DNA of 64,000 nucleotides from an uncultured Paracoccaceae bacterium. GTDB taxonomy: Bacteria; Pseudomonadota; Alphaproteobacteria; Rhodobacterales; Rhodobacteraceae. A model generated the notes under the pieces. It was not told where the DNA came from. It searched no databases and was given only the letters and a program-made list of their open reading frames with translations. Location of the stretch: the NCBI GenBank assembly GCA_947501555.1, contig CANMWG010000004.1, positions 186,001-250,000 of the forward strand, read 5' to 3'. The stretch's first letter is position 1; the number at the start of each line of letters is the position of its first letter. This document shows positions 24,123-33,304 of this stretch, one piece after another. The translations under genes and the position numbers were made by a program.

Positions 24123-24901
24123 GGTGTCTCGATACCCAGCTCATAGGCGCAGAACTGGGTGTATTGCAGCGTGACGTCGCCGTCTTCAATGTAGAGGACG
24201 CCGTAATGCGGTGCCTCTTGTGCAGGCACAAACCCATCCCACTCCCACGCCGGTTCTGGCGGGGGTGCCTGGAAGGACAAGGCCCCCAATGTGGCAAAGG
24301 GAACGCCCTTGATGGTGCCGCAGGTTGGCCGGTGCACATGTCCGATAAACAGATGTCTCACATCACCTTTTCCACAGATGAGATCAAGGAACGCTGTATC
24401 ATCGGCCAGCTTGATCTCATCCTGTTTGGGCAGGTGTAGTGCCATGGGCGGGTGATGCATGAAAATGTAGGTCGGTTTGTCTGTCAGGTTGTCTTGCAGC
24501 CACGCCTGCCGTGCCGCACAGAACTGCCCTGCATGTGACCCGACCATATGCGTATCAAGGCACAAAACCACAGCCTCTGCCGTATCAATGCGGTATTGGA
24601 TGAAGTCATCCATTGCGCCCTCTGGCAGCGGCAGCTGCGCCCTAAATCCGACCCGGTCATCATTGTTCCCGACCATTGGGTAGACGGGGATTTTGGACTG
24701 CCCGAGGTAGTCCGCAAGTAAGGCGTAGTCCCCTGCGATATCATCACCCACGAGGTCTCCGCTGAGTACCAAGAACGCTGCATCCGCGTGATGCGTGTTC
24801 ATGTGGTCAATGGCGGCTTTCAACCGCGTGCGCGGGTTCAGCCCCCGGATGGTGCCTTGGTTTTGGAAATGCGGGTCGGTCATCCAGATGATTTTGGTCA
24901 T
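24110..24901 (-). CDS. Metallophosphoesterase (CpdA-like)
   Basis: 263 residues of the calcineurin-like phosphoesterase fold. Metal-binding motifs are seen in order: 'MTDPHF' (Asp8, His10), 'LSGDLVGD' (Asp49), 'VGNNDDR' (Asn78 motif, GNHD replaced by GNND), 'FMHHPPM' and 'FIGHVHR'. This matches CpdA-type 3',5'-cAMP phosphodiesterases, with the H-to-N change in the GNHD block as an oddity. The last residues and stop come from a REP-like palindrome. Confidence 0.85.
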   Translation of the reverse strand: MTKIIWMTDPHFQNQGTIRGLNPRTRLKAAIDHMNTHHADAAFLVLSGDLVGDDIAGDYALLADYLGQSKIPVYPMVGNNDDRVGFRAQLPLPEGAMDDFIQYRIDTAEAVVLCLDTHMVGSHAGQFCAARQAWLQDNLTDKPTYIFMHHPPMALHLPKQDEIKLADDTAFLDLICGKGDVRHLFIGHVHRPTCGTIKGVPFATLGALSFQAPPPEPAWEWDGFVPAQEAPHYGVLYIEDGDVTLQYTQFCAYELGIETPSRT

Positions 24902-24994
24902 GACCCAACGGTATCATCTGCCGTCCGATTTACCAGTGGCAGTGCCTTTCGGGTTTTGCCATGGTCGCCTTCAGAACCCAAGAGGATGACACCC

Positions 24995-26062
24995 ATGCCA
25001 ATCCCCGAGACAATGTTAGCCATCGTGACTACTGGCAACGGTGGCTATGAAAAACTGGAACCTAGGCAGGTCCCGACCCCTGTTCCTCGTGCGGATGAAG
25101 TTTTGATCCGCGTAGGTGCGGCAGGCATCAACAACACCGAGATCAACACCCGACTTGGCTGGTACTCAAAAACGGTGACCACGAGCACCGATGCAACCGC
25201 GACCGCAGAGGATGTCGGTCAGAAGGTGGATGGTGGCTGGAATGCAGCGACCCCATTTCCCCTTATCCAAGGTACAGATTGCTGCGGTACAGTGGTGCAG
25301 GGCCCGCCCGGGTTGATGGGGCGCCGCGTGATCGTGCGTGCCTGTATCCGTCCGAATGGGTTTAGCTCTCATGATAATGTCTGGATGGCATCGGATTTTG
25401 ACGGTGCCTTCGCGCAATACGTGAAGGTTCCCGCCAGCGAGGTTTTTCCCGTTGAATGTGGCTGGTCGGACGCAGAGCTTGCAACGATCCCTTGCGCCTA
25501 TGGCACGGCGGAGACGATGCTGGAACGCGCCAAGGTCACGGCTGGGGACAGTGTGCTTGTCACGGGTGCTTCTGGCGGCGTTGGGTCGGCTGTGGTGCAG
25601 TTGGCCAAGCGACGCGGAGCCTCTGTGGTGGCCGTTGCCAGCGCATCCAAAACCGGACTTGTCCGTGATATCGGTGCTGACGAAGTTTGCGACCGCGGCG
25701 CTGATCTGGTCGCAACCTTGGGTGAAAACGCGGTTGATGTGGTTGTTGATAATGTCGGCGGGGACGCGTTTCCGCAGATGCTGCAACTGCTTGGTCGGGG
25801 TGGGCGTTATGCCTCATCCGGTGCGATTGCTGGGCCGATCGTGTCACTGGATTTGCGCGATATGTATCTGAAAGATATCACGTTGTTCGGCAGCACCGCA
25901 TGGGATGCGCCGGTTTTCCCGAACCTTGTGAAATATATAGAAGGTGGTGAAATCCGCCCCCTATTGGCCAAGACATTTGAACTGGCCGATATTGCCGCCG
26001 CCCAGGAAGAATTCCTGCAAAAGGCACATTTTGGCAATTTTGTCTTGATCCCACCTGCCTGA
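24995..26062 (+). CDS. Zinc-type alcohol dehydrogenase / quinone oxidoreductase-like protein
   Basis: 355 residues from the ATG at 24995, chosen for AAGAGG 9 nt upstream; another ATG 9 nt earlier is also possible. It is of the MDR superfamily, with a GroES-like N-terminal domain ('DEVLIRVGAAGINNTEINTR') and a Rossmann nucleotide-binding part 'DSVLVTGASGGVGSAVVQLA'. A C-terminal portion typical of quinone/zeta-crystallin oxidoreductases follows. There is a Cys-Cys pair in 'LIQGTDCCGTVV'. NADPH-dependent reduction is likely; the substrate is unknown. Confidence 0.85.
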   Translation: MPIPETMLAIVTTGNGGYEKLEPRQVPTPVPRADEVLIRVGAAGINNTEINTRLGWYSKTVTTSTDATATAEDVGQKVDGGWNAATPFPLIQGTDCCGTVVQGPPGLMGRRVIVRACIRPNGFSSHDNVWMASDFDGAFAQYVKVPASEVFPVECGWSDAELATIPCAYGTAETMLERAKVTAGDSVLVTGASGGVGSAVVQLAKRRGASVVAVASASKTGLVRDIGADEVCDRGADLVATLGENAVDVVVDNVGGDAFPQMLQLLGRGGRYASSGAIAGPIVSLDLRDMYLKDITLFGSTAWDAPVFPNLVKYIEGGEIRPLLAKTFELADIAAAQEEFLQKAHFGNFVLIPPA

Positions 26063-26104
26063 TGTCGTAGCTCGCGCGCCTTTCGTACATGACAGGAGGC
26101 GAGA

Positions 26105-27340
26105 ATGGCGACTTTGGGTATCGACTTTGGGACCTCCAACACCGCAGCCGGGGTGATGGTTGCGGGCCGACCGCATTTGATCAACGTGGAGCCGGGGCGC
26201 ACGACCCTGCCGACCTCTGTGTTTTTTGATTACGACCGCAAGGTCACCACATATGGGTCGGTTGCGAATACCGCCTTGATCGATGGCCGCGAAGGCCGGT
26301 TTATGCGTGCGCTCAAATCTGTGCTGGGCACCCCGCTGATGCGCGAAAAGCGTCAGATCGCCTATGAGCGGCTGACCTTGCTTGAAGTGGTTGCGAAGTT
26401 TTTGCGCATGATCCGCGAGCGGGCAGAGGCTGAGACGGGCCAGACCTATGATATTGCCCTATCAGGCCGCCCCGTCCGCTTTCATTCCACCGATCCTGCC
26501 CGCAATGCCCAGGCCGAAGTCGACCTGCGCGAGGCCTATATGATCGCCGGTTACACCGACGTGTCTTTCATGTTTGAACCAGAGGCCGCCGCTTTGGCCA
26601 GTGGTCCGTTGGACAAGGGCGCGCTGGGCTTGATTGTGGATATCGGCGGCGGGACCTCGGATTTTTCCGTGTTCGAACGCAATGGTGCTGACACCCGGGT
26701 GATTGCCAGCCACGGTGTCCGCGTCGGCGGCACCGATTTTGATCGCGCGATCAGTATTGCCGAGGTGATGCCCCTCCTTGGCCGGGGTGCCGAGGTGCGC
26801 AATGCCATGGGCCCGGGTCGTCATGTGGCCCCCAATGCGATTTTCAATGATTTGGCCACCTGGCAGAAAATTCCCTTTGTCTATACCGCCGAGAACCGCC
26901 GCATGGTTGCGGATTTCGCCAAGCTGGGTGTTGATCCCGTCCCGTTTGGTCGCTTGAAAACCGTGCTCGAGATGGAGTTAGGCCATGATATTGCCTTTGC
27001 CGTTGAGGCCGGAAAAATTCAGATCAACAAGCCGGATGTGACCGATGCAGGGATTGACCTGCGTGTCATTGAAAAGGCCCTTTGGGCCGAGTTCACCAAA
27101 GACGCGATGAGCCTTACTTTGGCCGATCATGCCGCCCAAATCCGTGCTTGCGCCGCTGAGACTTTGGCAATGGCCGATGTCACTCCTGACCGGATTGGCA
27201 AGATCGTCTTTGTCGGCGGGTCCAGCCTCTTGCAGGTGGTTGAGCATGTGATGGTCGCGATGTTCCCGGATGCTGCCCTTGAACGTACCGAGGCCTTTAC
27301 CGCCGTCGCCGATGGTCTGGCGATTGCCGCGTCGAGCTGA
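26105..27340 (+). CDS. yegD: Hsp70-family chaperone-like protein YegD
   Basis: 411 residues, with the ribosome site CAGGAGG. The actin-fold ATPase begins 'LGIDFGTSNTAAGVMVAG'. The second phosphate motif is 'GLIVDIGGGTSDFSVFE', and an adenosine-type motif 'IVFVGGSSLLQVVEHVM' is near the end. It is shorter than DnaK and lacks the substrate-binding domain, which is the YegD situation. ATPase function in protein quality control is assumed from the family. A DnaJ-type partner is not seen here. Confidence 0.9.
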   Translation: MATLGIDFGTSNTAAGVMVAGRPHLINVEPGRTTLPTSVFFDYDRKVTTYGSVANTALIDGREGRFMRALKSVLGTPLMREKRQIAYERLTLLEVVAKFLRMIRERAEAETGQTYDIALSGRPVRFHSTDPARNAQAEVDLREAYMIAGYTDVSFMFEPEAAALASGPLDKGALGLIVDIGGGTSDFSVFERNGADTRVIASHGVRVGGTDFDRAISIAEVMPLLGRGAEVRNAMGPGRHVAPNAIFNDLATWQKIPFVYTAENRRMVADFAKLGVDPVPFGRLKTVLEMELGHDIAFAVEAGKIQINKPDVTDAGIDLRVIEKALWAEFTKDAMSLTLADHAAQIRACAAETLAMADVTPDRIGKIVFVGGSSLLQVVEHVMVAMFPDAALERTEAFTAVADGLAIAASS

Positions 27341-27376
27341 CTTGCCCCTTTGACCAGACAGGCGTAAATCGAGCCT

Positions 27377-28282
27377 ATGTTTACTGTTGCTGCGCTATAT
27401 CATTTTACCCGATTTGATGACCCTGCTGCCTTGCAGGGCCCGTTGTTGGACCTGTGCAAGGCCAATGGGATCACTGGGACTTTGCTGCTGGCCGGTGAGG
27501 GGATTAACGGCACTGTTGCCGGGTCTCGTGCTGCGATTGATGCCGTAATCGCACATATCCGCGCTTTGCCCGGTTGCTCTGATCTGGAGTGGAAGGAAAG
27601 CACCGCGACCACCCCTCCGTTTCACCGCATGAAGGTCCGGTTGAAAAAGGAAATCGTCACAATGGGACAGCCTGATGTTGATCCGGTCGCCCGTGTTGGC
27701 AACTATGTTGATCCGGCCGATTGGAACGCCTTGATCAGCGCCCCCGATGTCGCCGTGATCGATACCCGCAATGATTATGAGGTTGCGATTGGGTCCTTTG
27801 ATGGCGCCATCGATCCGCAGACCAAAAGCTTTGGTGAGTTTCCTGCGTGGTGGGAAGAAAACAAACACCGTTTCCACAATAAGAAGGTCGCGATGTTCTG
27901 CACCGGTGGGATTCGGTGCGAGAAATCAACGAATTACCTGATGGGGCAAGGGGTCGAGGATGTGTATCACCTGAAGGGGGGCATTCTGAAATACCTTGAA
28001 GAAGTGCCGCAGGAAGACAGCAAATGGGACGGCGAATGCTTCGTCTTTGACGCCCGTGTGAGTGTCGGACATGGGCTGGAAGAAGGCCCACACATCCTGT
28101 GCCATGCTTGCCGTCGCCCGTTGATCCCCGAGGATCGCAATCATCCGGCCTATGAAGACGGGGTGGCTTGTCATCAATGCGCCGATGAAACTTCGGATGA
28201 TGACAAGGCCCGGTTCCGCGAGCGTCAAAAGCAGATGGCCTTGGCCAAGGCCCGAGGCACCCATCATATCGGTGGGTCCTGA
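27377..28282 (+). CDS. trhO: tRNA uridine-34 hydroxylase TrhO (rhodanese-type, YceA)
   Basis: 301 residues. An N-terminal ferredoxin-like domain ('[15 protein letters not shown]', '[16 protein letters not shown]') is followed by a rhodanese domain. The active Cys is in '[17 protein letters not shown]', and the '[21 protein letters not shown]' block is present. A Cys cluster '[14 protein letters not shown]' with 'ACHQCADE' lies near the end, as in TrhO. The enzyme forms 5-hydroxyuridine in tRNA from molecular oxygen. A Nudix gene follows after 1 nt. Confidence 0.93.
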   Translation: MFTVAALYHFTRFDDPAALQGPLLDLCKANGITGTLLLAGEGINGTVAGSRAAIDAVIAHIRALPGCSDLEWKESTATTPPFHRMKVRLKKEIVTMGQPDVDPVARVGNYVDPADWNALISAPDVAVIDTRNDYEVAIGSFDGAIDPQTKSFGEFPAWWEENKHRFHNKKVAMFCTGGIRCEKSTNYLMGQGVEDVYHLKGGILKYLEEVPQEDSKWDGECFVFDARVSVGHGLEEGPHILCHACRRPLIPEDRNHPAYEDGVACHQCADETSDDDKARFRERQKQMALAKARGTHHIGGS

Positions 28283-28283
28283 T

Positions 28284-28721
28284 ATGTCCCAACCGCCCCA
28301 AGCCGCGATTGCGGTGATTGTAGAGGGCGGGAAAGTCCTGCTGGGAAAGCGGACCGCCTATAAGCCAGTCTATGCCAATTGTTGGGATTACATCGATGGC
28401 GGCGTCGAGCCGGGTGAAACATCTTTGGAAACGCTCAGCCGCGAGATGAAGGAAGAATTGGGTATTTGTCCGACAGACGCTCAGTTCCTGCAGGAATACG
28501 TCGACCGACAGCTGAACCCTGATAACCCACCCACCTATCATTTCTTCTTGGTGACGGCTTGGGACGGCGGCCCGCCACATGTCGCCAACGACGAACATTC
28601 CCAGATTGCGTGGTTTACGATTGATGCCCTTCGCAGCCTGCCTGACCTGGCTGATCGCGCGTTTATCGAGATGGCTGAGCGCGCCTTGGCTGTTGGTTCA
28701 AATAGCCACAAAATCGCTTAA
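28284..28721 (+). CDS. Nudix hydrolase
   Basis: 145 residues beginning 1 nt after the trhO stop; the longer frame inside trhO is rejected. The Nudix box is near residues 41-63 (DGGVEPGETSLETL then SREMKEELGI), complete with the metal-binding E residues. Preceding 'VLLGKRTAYKPVYANCWDYI' resembles the isopentenyl-diphosphate isomerase/Nudix group. Substrate cannot be fixed. Translational coupling with trhO is likely. Confidence 0.88.
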   Translation: MSQPPQAAIAVIVEGGKVLLGKRTAYKPVYANCWDYIDGGVEPGETSLETLSREMKEELGICPTDAQFLQEYVDRQLNPDNPPTYHFFLVTAWDGGPPHVANDEHSQIAWFTIDALRSLPDLADRAFIEMAERALAVGSNSHKIA

Positions 28722-28809
28722 GTTGCCTGACCTTGCGTAAAGATGTTTGCCTGAGCGCAGGATTGATGTATCTCACCGCCACGCCAATGATTCGAGAGGG
28801 AGGCTGTTG

Positions 28810-28899
28810 ATGTATATTGTTCGACTACTTGAAGCCCCTTGGTCTGGCGTCTTTTCGGCTGTTGCGGCAATGCCGCGTGCTGGCATGATCGCCTGCTAA
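28810..28899 (+). CDS. 29-residue small ORF with a strong ribosome site
   Basis: ATG at 28810, stop TAA at 28897-28899, with AGAGGGAGG six nt upstream. The product is hydrophobic (LLEAPWSGVFSAVAAM in the middle) with one Cys at the end. A terminator follows nine nt later. It lies in the 330-bp gap between the Nudix gene and the next hypothetical gene. The chance of a random ORF of this size is not small; the SD and the terminator are what make it worth listing. Confidence 0.4.
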   Translation: MYIVRLLEAPWSGVFSAVAAMPRAGMIAC

Positions 28900-28907
28900 C
28901 AGCCACC

Positions 28908-28927
28908 GGTCGCGTTGCGGCCTTTTT
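28908..28927 (+). terminator. Short rho-independent terminator
   Basis: GGTCGC-GTT-GCGGCC (28908-28922), a 6-bp stem with one G-U pair, is directly followed by five T (28923-28927). It ends the small-ORF unit. Confidence 0.65.
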
Positions 28928-29051
28928 CCACCACACTTCAAAACATCGCAGGTTGTCCTAAGGCGCAGTGTTTTTGCGCAACGGGCTTCCATCCAAATTT
29001 ATCCGACAAAGGAACCAAGGGGCTATTTTGCCCCGTGGTACGGTGACAGAA

Positions 29052-29327
29052 ATGAATGCACTGCCTCTTAAACATACCAAATCACCACATGAGGTGATCG
29101 ACGCCCTGATCGCTGATTTTGGTCTGAAACCTGTCTTGATGGCCTTCGCGTCCCGGTTGCTTCGGCGCAAGACTGTGCTGGTCTCAAATGAGTATCCGAA
29201 CCTGGAAAATCAGCCGGGCGTGGCACATCTTGACGATCATTTGCGCGCTGATTTGGGCCTGCCACCAAAAGGGGATCAGTCCCCATTGGTGGATCAGATC
29301 ATCCTTGTGCGTACGAACCTGTATTAA
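29052..29327 (+). CDS. Small conserved-looking hypothetical protein
   Basis: 91 residues from the ATG at 29052; the frame is open back to 28968 but nothing supports the longer form. The N-terminal part is helical (KSPHEVIDALIADFGLKPVL, then MAFASRLLRR), the middle is 'VLVSNEYPNLENQPGVAHLD', and the C-terminal part is 'HLRADLGLPP'. It may be a small DNA- or membrane-associated protein with a basic amphipathic helix. No family recognised. A shared terminator with the convergent methyltransferase follows. Confidence 0.6.
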   Translation: MNALPLKHTKSPHEVIDALIADFGLKPVLMAFASRLLRRKTVLVSNEYPNLENQPGVAHLDDHLRADLGLPPKGDQSPLVDQIILVRTNLY

Positions 29328-29333
29328 GATCCG

Positions 29334-29362
29334 ACCGGCGGCTGTTCAGGCCGCCGGTTTTT
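29334..29362. terminator. Bidirectional terminator between convergent genes
   Basis: ACCGGCGGC (29334-29342) pairs with GCCGCCGGT (29350-29358), 9 bp, followed by TTTT on the plus strand. The stem overlaps the stop region (29346-29348) of the minus-strand methyltransferase gene. Confidence 0.8.
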
Positions 29363-30083
29363 CATAGACCGAGATATGCGCGCCACTATCGGCCGTAAAC
29401 GCTGATTTATCCCATCCGCCCCAGCGGTGTTTCAACTGCAGCCCCGCCAGCCGCGCCATCAGGTCCAGCTCGGGCGGGTACGCATAGCGCAGGGGCAGAG
29501 GAACCAGTTTCATACCGTCGTTGGTGATCCTGATCCGCTGAAAATCAAGCCGTTGTGTCAGCGGGTCATGTGTCACTGCCTCAAGCCAGACGGATGATAT
29601 ACCAAGCCTGTTAGTTTTGACTTTCTGATGGTCGGTGAACGCAGAAAATTCAGGCACGAATGCTTCGATCAGGAATGTCCCGCCTGGAGCTAACCGTTTG
29701 GCCGTATTGGTAAAACACCTGATTTGATCCTCTTGGCTTTGCAGGTTGAACAGGGTGTTGTAGATCAAGAAGACGTGGTCGAAGGTGCCTTCTATTTCCA
29801 CGTCTGCCATGTCCCCTATCGTCACCGGGATCGCATCGCCCCCCGGCTTTTCGCGCAATTTCGCCACCATGTCGGCAGAGGCTTCGATCCCTGTGACATC
29901 AAACCCCTTTGCGGCCAGCGGCAAGGCCACCCGCCCGGTTCCAATCGCCAGCTCCAGCAAGCGTTTGCCTGGCGCGACATCTGCTATCAACGCGACGCTT
30001 TCTTCAGTGTTTCCGGGATCGTGCATTGCGTCGTAATCACCGGCGTTCAGGGTTCCGAAGGTGGCGGGCCCAAAGTTTTCCAT
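29346..30083 (-). CDS. Class I SAM-dependent methyltransferase
   Basis: 245 residues. Motif I is 'KRLLELAIGTGRVALPLAAK' (E/D-x-G-x-G variant) at about residues 39-58, followed by the acidic end of strand 2 in 'VTGIEASADMVAKLREK'. Motif II/III region 'FDHVFLIYNTLFNLQSQEDQ' and the post-III part 'TAKRLAPGGTFLIEAFVPE' are present. The small-molecule methyltransferase fold (Methyltransf_25 type) is clear; the substrate is not. It is divergent from the AbrB-type membrane gene. Confidence 0.85.
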   Translation of the reverse strand: MENFGPATFGTLNAGDYDAMHDPGNTEESVALIADVAPGKRLLELAIGTGRVALPLAAKGFDVTGIEASADMVAKLREKPGGDAIPVTIGDMADVEIEGTFDHVFLIYNTLFNLQSQEDQIRCFTNTAKRLAPGGTFLIEAFVPEFSAFTDHQKVKTNRLGISSVWLEAVTHDPLTQRLDFQRIRITNDGMKLVPLPLRYAYPPELDLMARLAGLQLKHRWGGWDKSAFTADSGAHISVYEKPAA

Positions 30084-30144
30084 ATCATGTTCCTGTCTTC
30101 GCTTTCGCCTAGCAGTCCGCTAGCGATGGTGCGACTGTGCGCCC

Positions 30145-31188
30145 ATGTCAGACAAGCATTCTCAAATGGGTTTGGCCATCCTGATTGGCGTGGTCTGTGG
30201 TACTTCGGGGTATTTTGCGGGGCTACCCTTGCCATGGATGCTGGGCCCGATGATCGGGAACACGATTGCTGCGATGTTGCGTGTGCCGGTGCGCGGCCCT
30301 GACAAGCTGCGTCATCTTGTGATCCCGGTGATTGGTGTGATGCTGGGGTCTGGCATTACGGCCGAGGTCTTTGGTTTACTTGGCAATTGGGTCCTGACTC
30401 TGGTTGTGCTGCCTGTGTTTTTAGGCTTCGCTGCCGGTCTGTCATTCCTCGTTTATCGCCGCATTGGCGGTTATGATCCTGTCACCGCATTCTATTCCGC
30501 GATGCCCGGCGGTCTGAACGAGATGCTGATCTTGGGGGCCGAAGCTGGCGGCAGCGAGCGCCGGATCGCCTTGGCCCATGCCGCCCGCATTTTGGTTGTC
30601 ATCATCTTTGTCGCCTTGTTTTTCGGCCTTGTGTTGGGCGTGTCCAGCGGTGGCCGGGGGGCTGCGAATTGGGTCACCCTTGGGGCGCTGGCCCCTGCCG
30701 ATTACCTGATGTTGGGCGCTTGTGCGATTGCGGGCAGTTGGCTGGCCCGCCGGTTTGGTCTGCCCGCCGCCCCGGTCTTTGGCCCCATGATCCTGAGCGG
30801 CATCGCCCATATTGCAGGTTGGGTCACGGTCGCCCCCCCGACCCTGTTTGTCATTGCCGCCCAGATCACCATGGGCACCATTATTGGCACCCGATTTGCC
30901 GGGGCCACCTTTGCCGAGGTGCGTCGCGATCTGGCGCTGGCGTCTGTTGCCTCGCTTGCGATGTTGCTGGTCGCCGTCATTTTTGCCGAAGTTATCGCTG
31001 TGGCCAGTGGTATCCCCCTAAGCCAAGCCTTTCTGGCCTATTCCCCCGGTGGTCTGACCGAAATGTCCTTGCTCGCGCTGGCCTTGGACCAGGATGTCAC
31101 TTACGTCTCTGTCATGCATATCATCCGCATTACGCTGGTGATTGCGATCGCGCCTTATGTCTTTAAGGTTGTCCTGCCGAAACGCTAA
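30145..31188 (+). CDS. AbrB-family membrane protein (PF05145 type)
   Basis: 347 residues, about ten transmembrane helices in two repeats. Each repeat has a 'YSPGG..EM..LA' or 'YSAMPGGLNEMLILGAE' motif (residues about 115-131 and 290-303). 'LPLPWMLGPMIG' is near the start. These mark the AbrB/AmoA-like membrane family, sometimes labelled a transcriptional regulator by mistake. Regulation of respiratory or transport processes is reported in E. coli for AbrB; the mechanism is not established. It begins 19 nt before the ptrB start region. Confidence 0.82.
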   Translation: MSDKHSQMGLAILIGVVCGTSGYFAGLPLPWMLGPMIGNTIAAMLRVPVRGPDKLRHLVIPVIGVMLGSGITAEVFGLLGNWVLTLVVLPVFLGFAAGLSFLVYRRIGGYDPVTAFYSAMPGGLNEMLILGAEAGGSERRIALAHAARILVVIIFVALFFGLVLGVSSGGRGAANWVTLGALAPADYLMLGACAIAGSWLARRFGLPAAPVFGPMILSGIAHIAGWVTVAPPTLFVIAAQITMGTIIGTRFAGATFAEVRRDLALASVASLAMLLVAVIFAEVIAVASGIPLSQAFLAYSPGGLTEMSLLALALDQDVTYVSVMHIIRITLVIAIAPYVFKVVLPKR

Positions 31189-31207
31189 TCCGAAATTGAG
31201 GTCCACC

Positions 31208-33304
31208 ATGCCGCCCATCTTTCCTGCCATTCCCGATGCGCCTGTTGCCGATAAGCGGCCCACGAGCGCCAGTTTTCATGGTGTGACCCTGACGGATGAC
31301 TATGCGTGGCTGCGCGCGGACAATTGGCAAGAGGCGATGCGCGAACCTGACAAGCTGCCCGATGATATCAAGGCCTATCTGGAGTCTGAAAACGCCTATT
31401 ACGACACCGCCATGGCCGATACCGCAGACCTGCAGGCCACGCTGATCGCCGAGATGCGCGGTCGTATCAAGGAAGACGACACAAGCGTCCCCCGCAAGAA
31501 AGGCCCCTACGCCTATGTCATGCGGTACACTGAGGGGGATGAGCATCCCCGCTATGTGCGCACCCCGCGTGATGGTGGCGAGGCAGAGGTTTTGCTGGAT
31601 GTGAATGTTGAGGCAGCGGCCTCGGATTACTTCCACCTCGGTGCAATCGCAACGTCCCCGGATCATGCAACTATTGCCTGGAAGGCTGACACCAATGGGT
31701 CGGAGTTCTATCGGTTGAAGCTGCGTGACGTGGCCAGCGGCGTCGATGCCCCGCAGGTGTTGGAGGATGTGGGCTCGGTCGCTTGGGCCGATGCGACCAC
31801 GTTGTTTTATGTGCGCGTCGATGAAAACCACCGCCCCAACAAGGTGTTCCGCCATGTAATTGGCACGGATCAAAGCGCGGATGTCTTGGTCTATGAAGAA
31901 ACCGACAACCGCTATTATGTTGGTGTCGGGCGTACCCGGTCCGGCGCCTTTGTCGAGATCATCACCGGCATGAATGACGAAAACGAAGTGCTGATCATTC
32001 CCACCGATGTCCCTGAGAGCACCCCCCAGGTGATTGAGCCCCGCAGGACCGGCATTGAGTACAGCATTGAGCATCAGGGCGATGACTTTGTGATCCTCAC
32101 CAATGATGACGCGCAGGATTTCTGCATTATGCGCGCCCCGGTCTCGGCCCCGTCCCGTGCCAATTGGGTTGACCTGGTGCCCCATACGCCTGGCCGCATG
32201 ATTATTAGCCTGTCGACCTACGCCGATTGGATGATCTGGATGGTCCGCGAAAATGCGCTGCCCCGTATTTGCTTTCTGGCCAAGGGACAGGACCCCGCCA
32301 GTGCCACACAATCGATTGCCTTTGATGAAGAGGCTTATGGTTTAGGCGTTGATCCGAGTGACGAATTTCAGACCGATGTTTTGCGCTTTTCCTACACCTC
32401 ACCAACAACGCCCGCACAGGTGTTTGACTATGATCTGGTCAGCGGCGACCGGACCTTAATGAAAACAGTCGAAATCCCCTCTGGCCATGATCCGGCCCAC
32501 TATGTGACCCGCCGCATCATGGCGCCGTCCCATGATGGCGCGCTGGTGCCGGTGACGATCTTGCATCATGTGGACACCCCGCTGGATGGCAGCGCCCCGT
32601 GCTTGCTTTATGGCTATGGGTCTTATGGGATGAGCATGCCAGCGTCCTTTTCCAGCAATCGCTTGTCCCTTGTGGACCGGGGTTTTGTTTATGTCATCGC
32701 CCATGTTCGCGGTGGCGAAGAGATGGGTCGCGCCTGGTATGAGGATGCGAAATTTGCCAAGAAAGTGAATACCTTCCATGATTTCATCGCCGTGGCCGAA
32801 CGGTTGATCGCAGATCGTTACACCGCCAAAGGACAGATTGTGATCCAAGGCGGCTCGGCTGGTGGATTGCTGGTCGGCGCGGTCGCCAATATGCGCCCTG
32901 ATCTGCTGGCCGGTGTGATCGGGGATGTGCCCTTTGTCGATGTCCTGAACACGATTCTAGATGACACGCTGCCACTAACCCCTGGAGAGTGGTCCCAATG
33001 GGGCAATCCGATTGAAAGCGAGACAGCGTTTCACGACATCAAGGGCTATTCGCCCTACGACAACGTCACCGCCCAAGACTATCCCGCGATGTTGGTCACC
33101 GCTGGCGTGTCCGACCCGCGCGTGACCTATTGGGAACCTGCCAAATGGGTGGCCAAATTGCGGGCAACCAAGACCGACAACAATATCCTGATGTTGCGCA
33201 CAAACATGACCTCGGGCCATTTTGGCAAATCCGGACGGTTCGCAATGCTAGAGGACGCAGCCCGATCATACGCCTTCGCGCTCAAGGCCACAGGACAGAC
33301 GTAG
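31208..33304 (+). CDS. ptrB: Oligopeptidase B (prolyl oligopeptidase family S9A)
   Basis: 698 residues from the ATG at 31208 (TGAGG upstream), 19 nt after the AbrB-type gene. An N-terminal beta-propeller (about 80-420) is followed by the alpha/beta-hydrolase domain. The catalytic triad is visible: Ser550 in 'IQGGSAGGLLVGAV', Asp636 in 'VTAGVSDPRVTYWEP', His671 in 'MTSGHFGKSGRF'. It cleaves peptides after basic residues in the cytoplasm. Length is typical (about 700). The family start 'PVADKRPTSASFHGVTLTDDYA' is a usual opening. Confidence 0.94.
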   Translation: MPPIFPAIPDAPVADKRPTSASFHGVTLTDDYAWLRADNWQEAMREPDKLPDDIKAYLESENAYYDTAMADTADLQATLIAEMRGRIKEDDTSVPRKKGPYAYVMRYTEGDEHPRYVRTPRDGGEAEVLLDVNVEAAASDYFHLGAIATSPDHATIAWKADTNGSEFYRLKLRDVASGVDAPQVLEDVGSVAWADATTLFYVRVDENHRPNKVFRHVIGTDQSADVLVYEETDNRYYVGVGRTRSGAFVEIITGMNDENEVLIIPTDVPESTPQVIEPRRTGIEYSIEHQGDDFVILTNDDAQDFCIMRAPVSAPSRANWVDLVPHTPGRMIISLSTYADWMIWMVRENALPRICFLAKGQDPASATQSIAFDEEAYGLGVDPSDEFQTDVLRFSYTSPTTPAQVFDYDLVSGDRTLMKTVEIPSGHDPAHYVTRRIMAPSHDGALVPVTILHHVDTPLDGSAPCLLYGYGSYGMSMPASFSSNRLSLVDRGFVYVIAHVRGGEEMGRAWYEDAKFAKKVNTFHDFIAVAERLIADRYTAKGQIVIQGGSAGGLLVGAVANMRPDLLAGVIGDVPFVDVLNTILDDTLPLTPGEWSQWGNPIESETAFHDIKGYSPYDNVTAQDYPAMLVTAGVSDPRVTYWEPAKWVAKLRATKTDNNILMLRTNMTSGHFGKSGRFAMLEDAARSYAFALKATGQT

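Noticed and set aside
31163..32311. 382-codon minus-strand frame opposite ptrB
   Set aside because: Antisense shadow of a clear oligopeptidase B gene; typical of GC-rich coding DNA.
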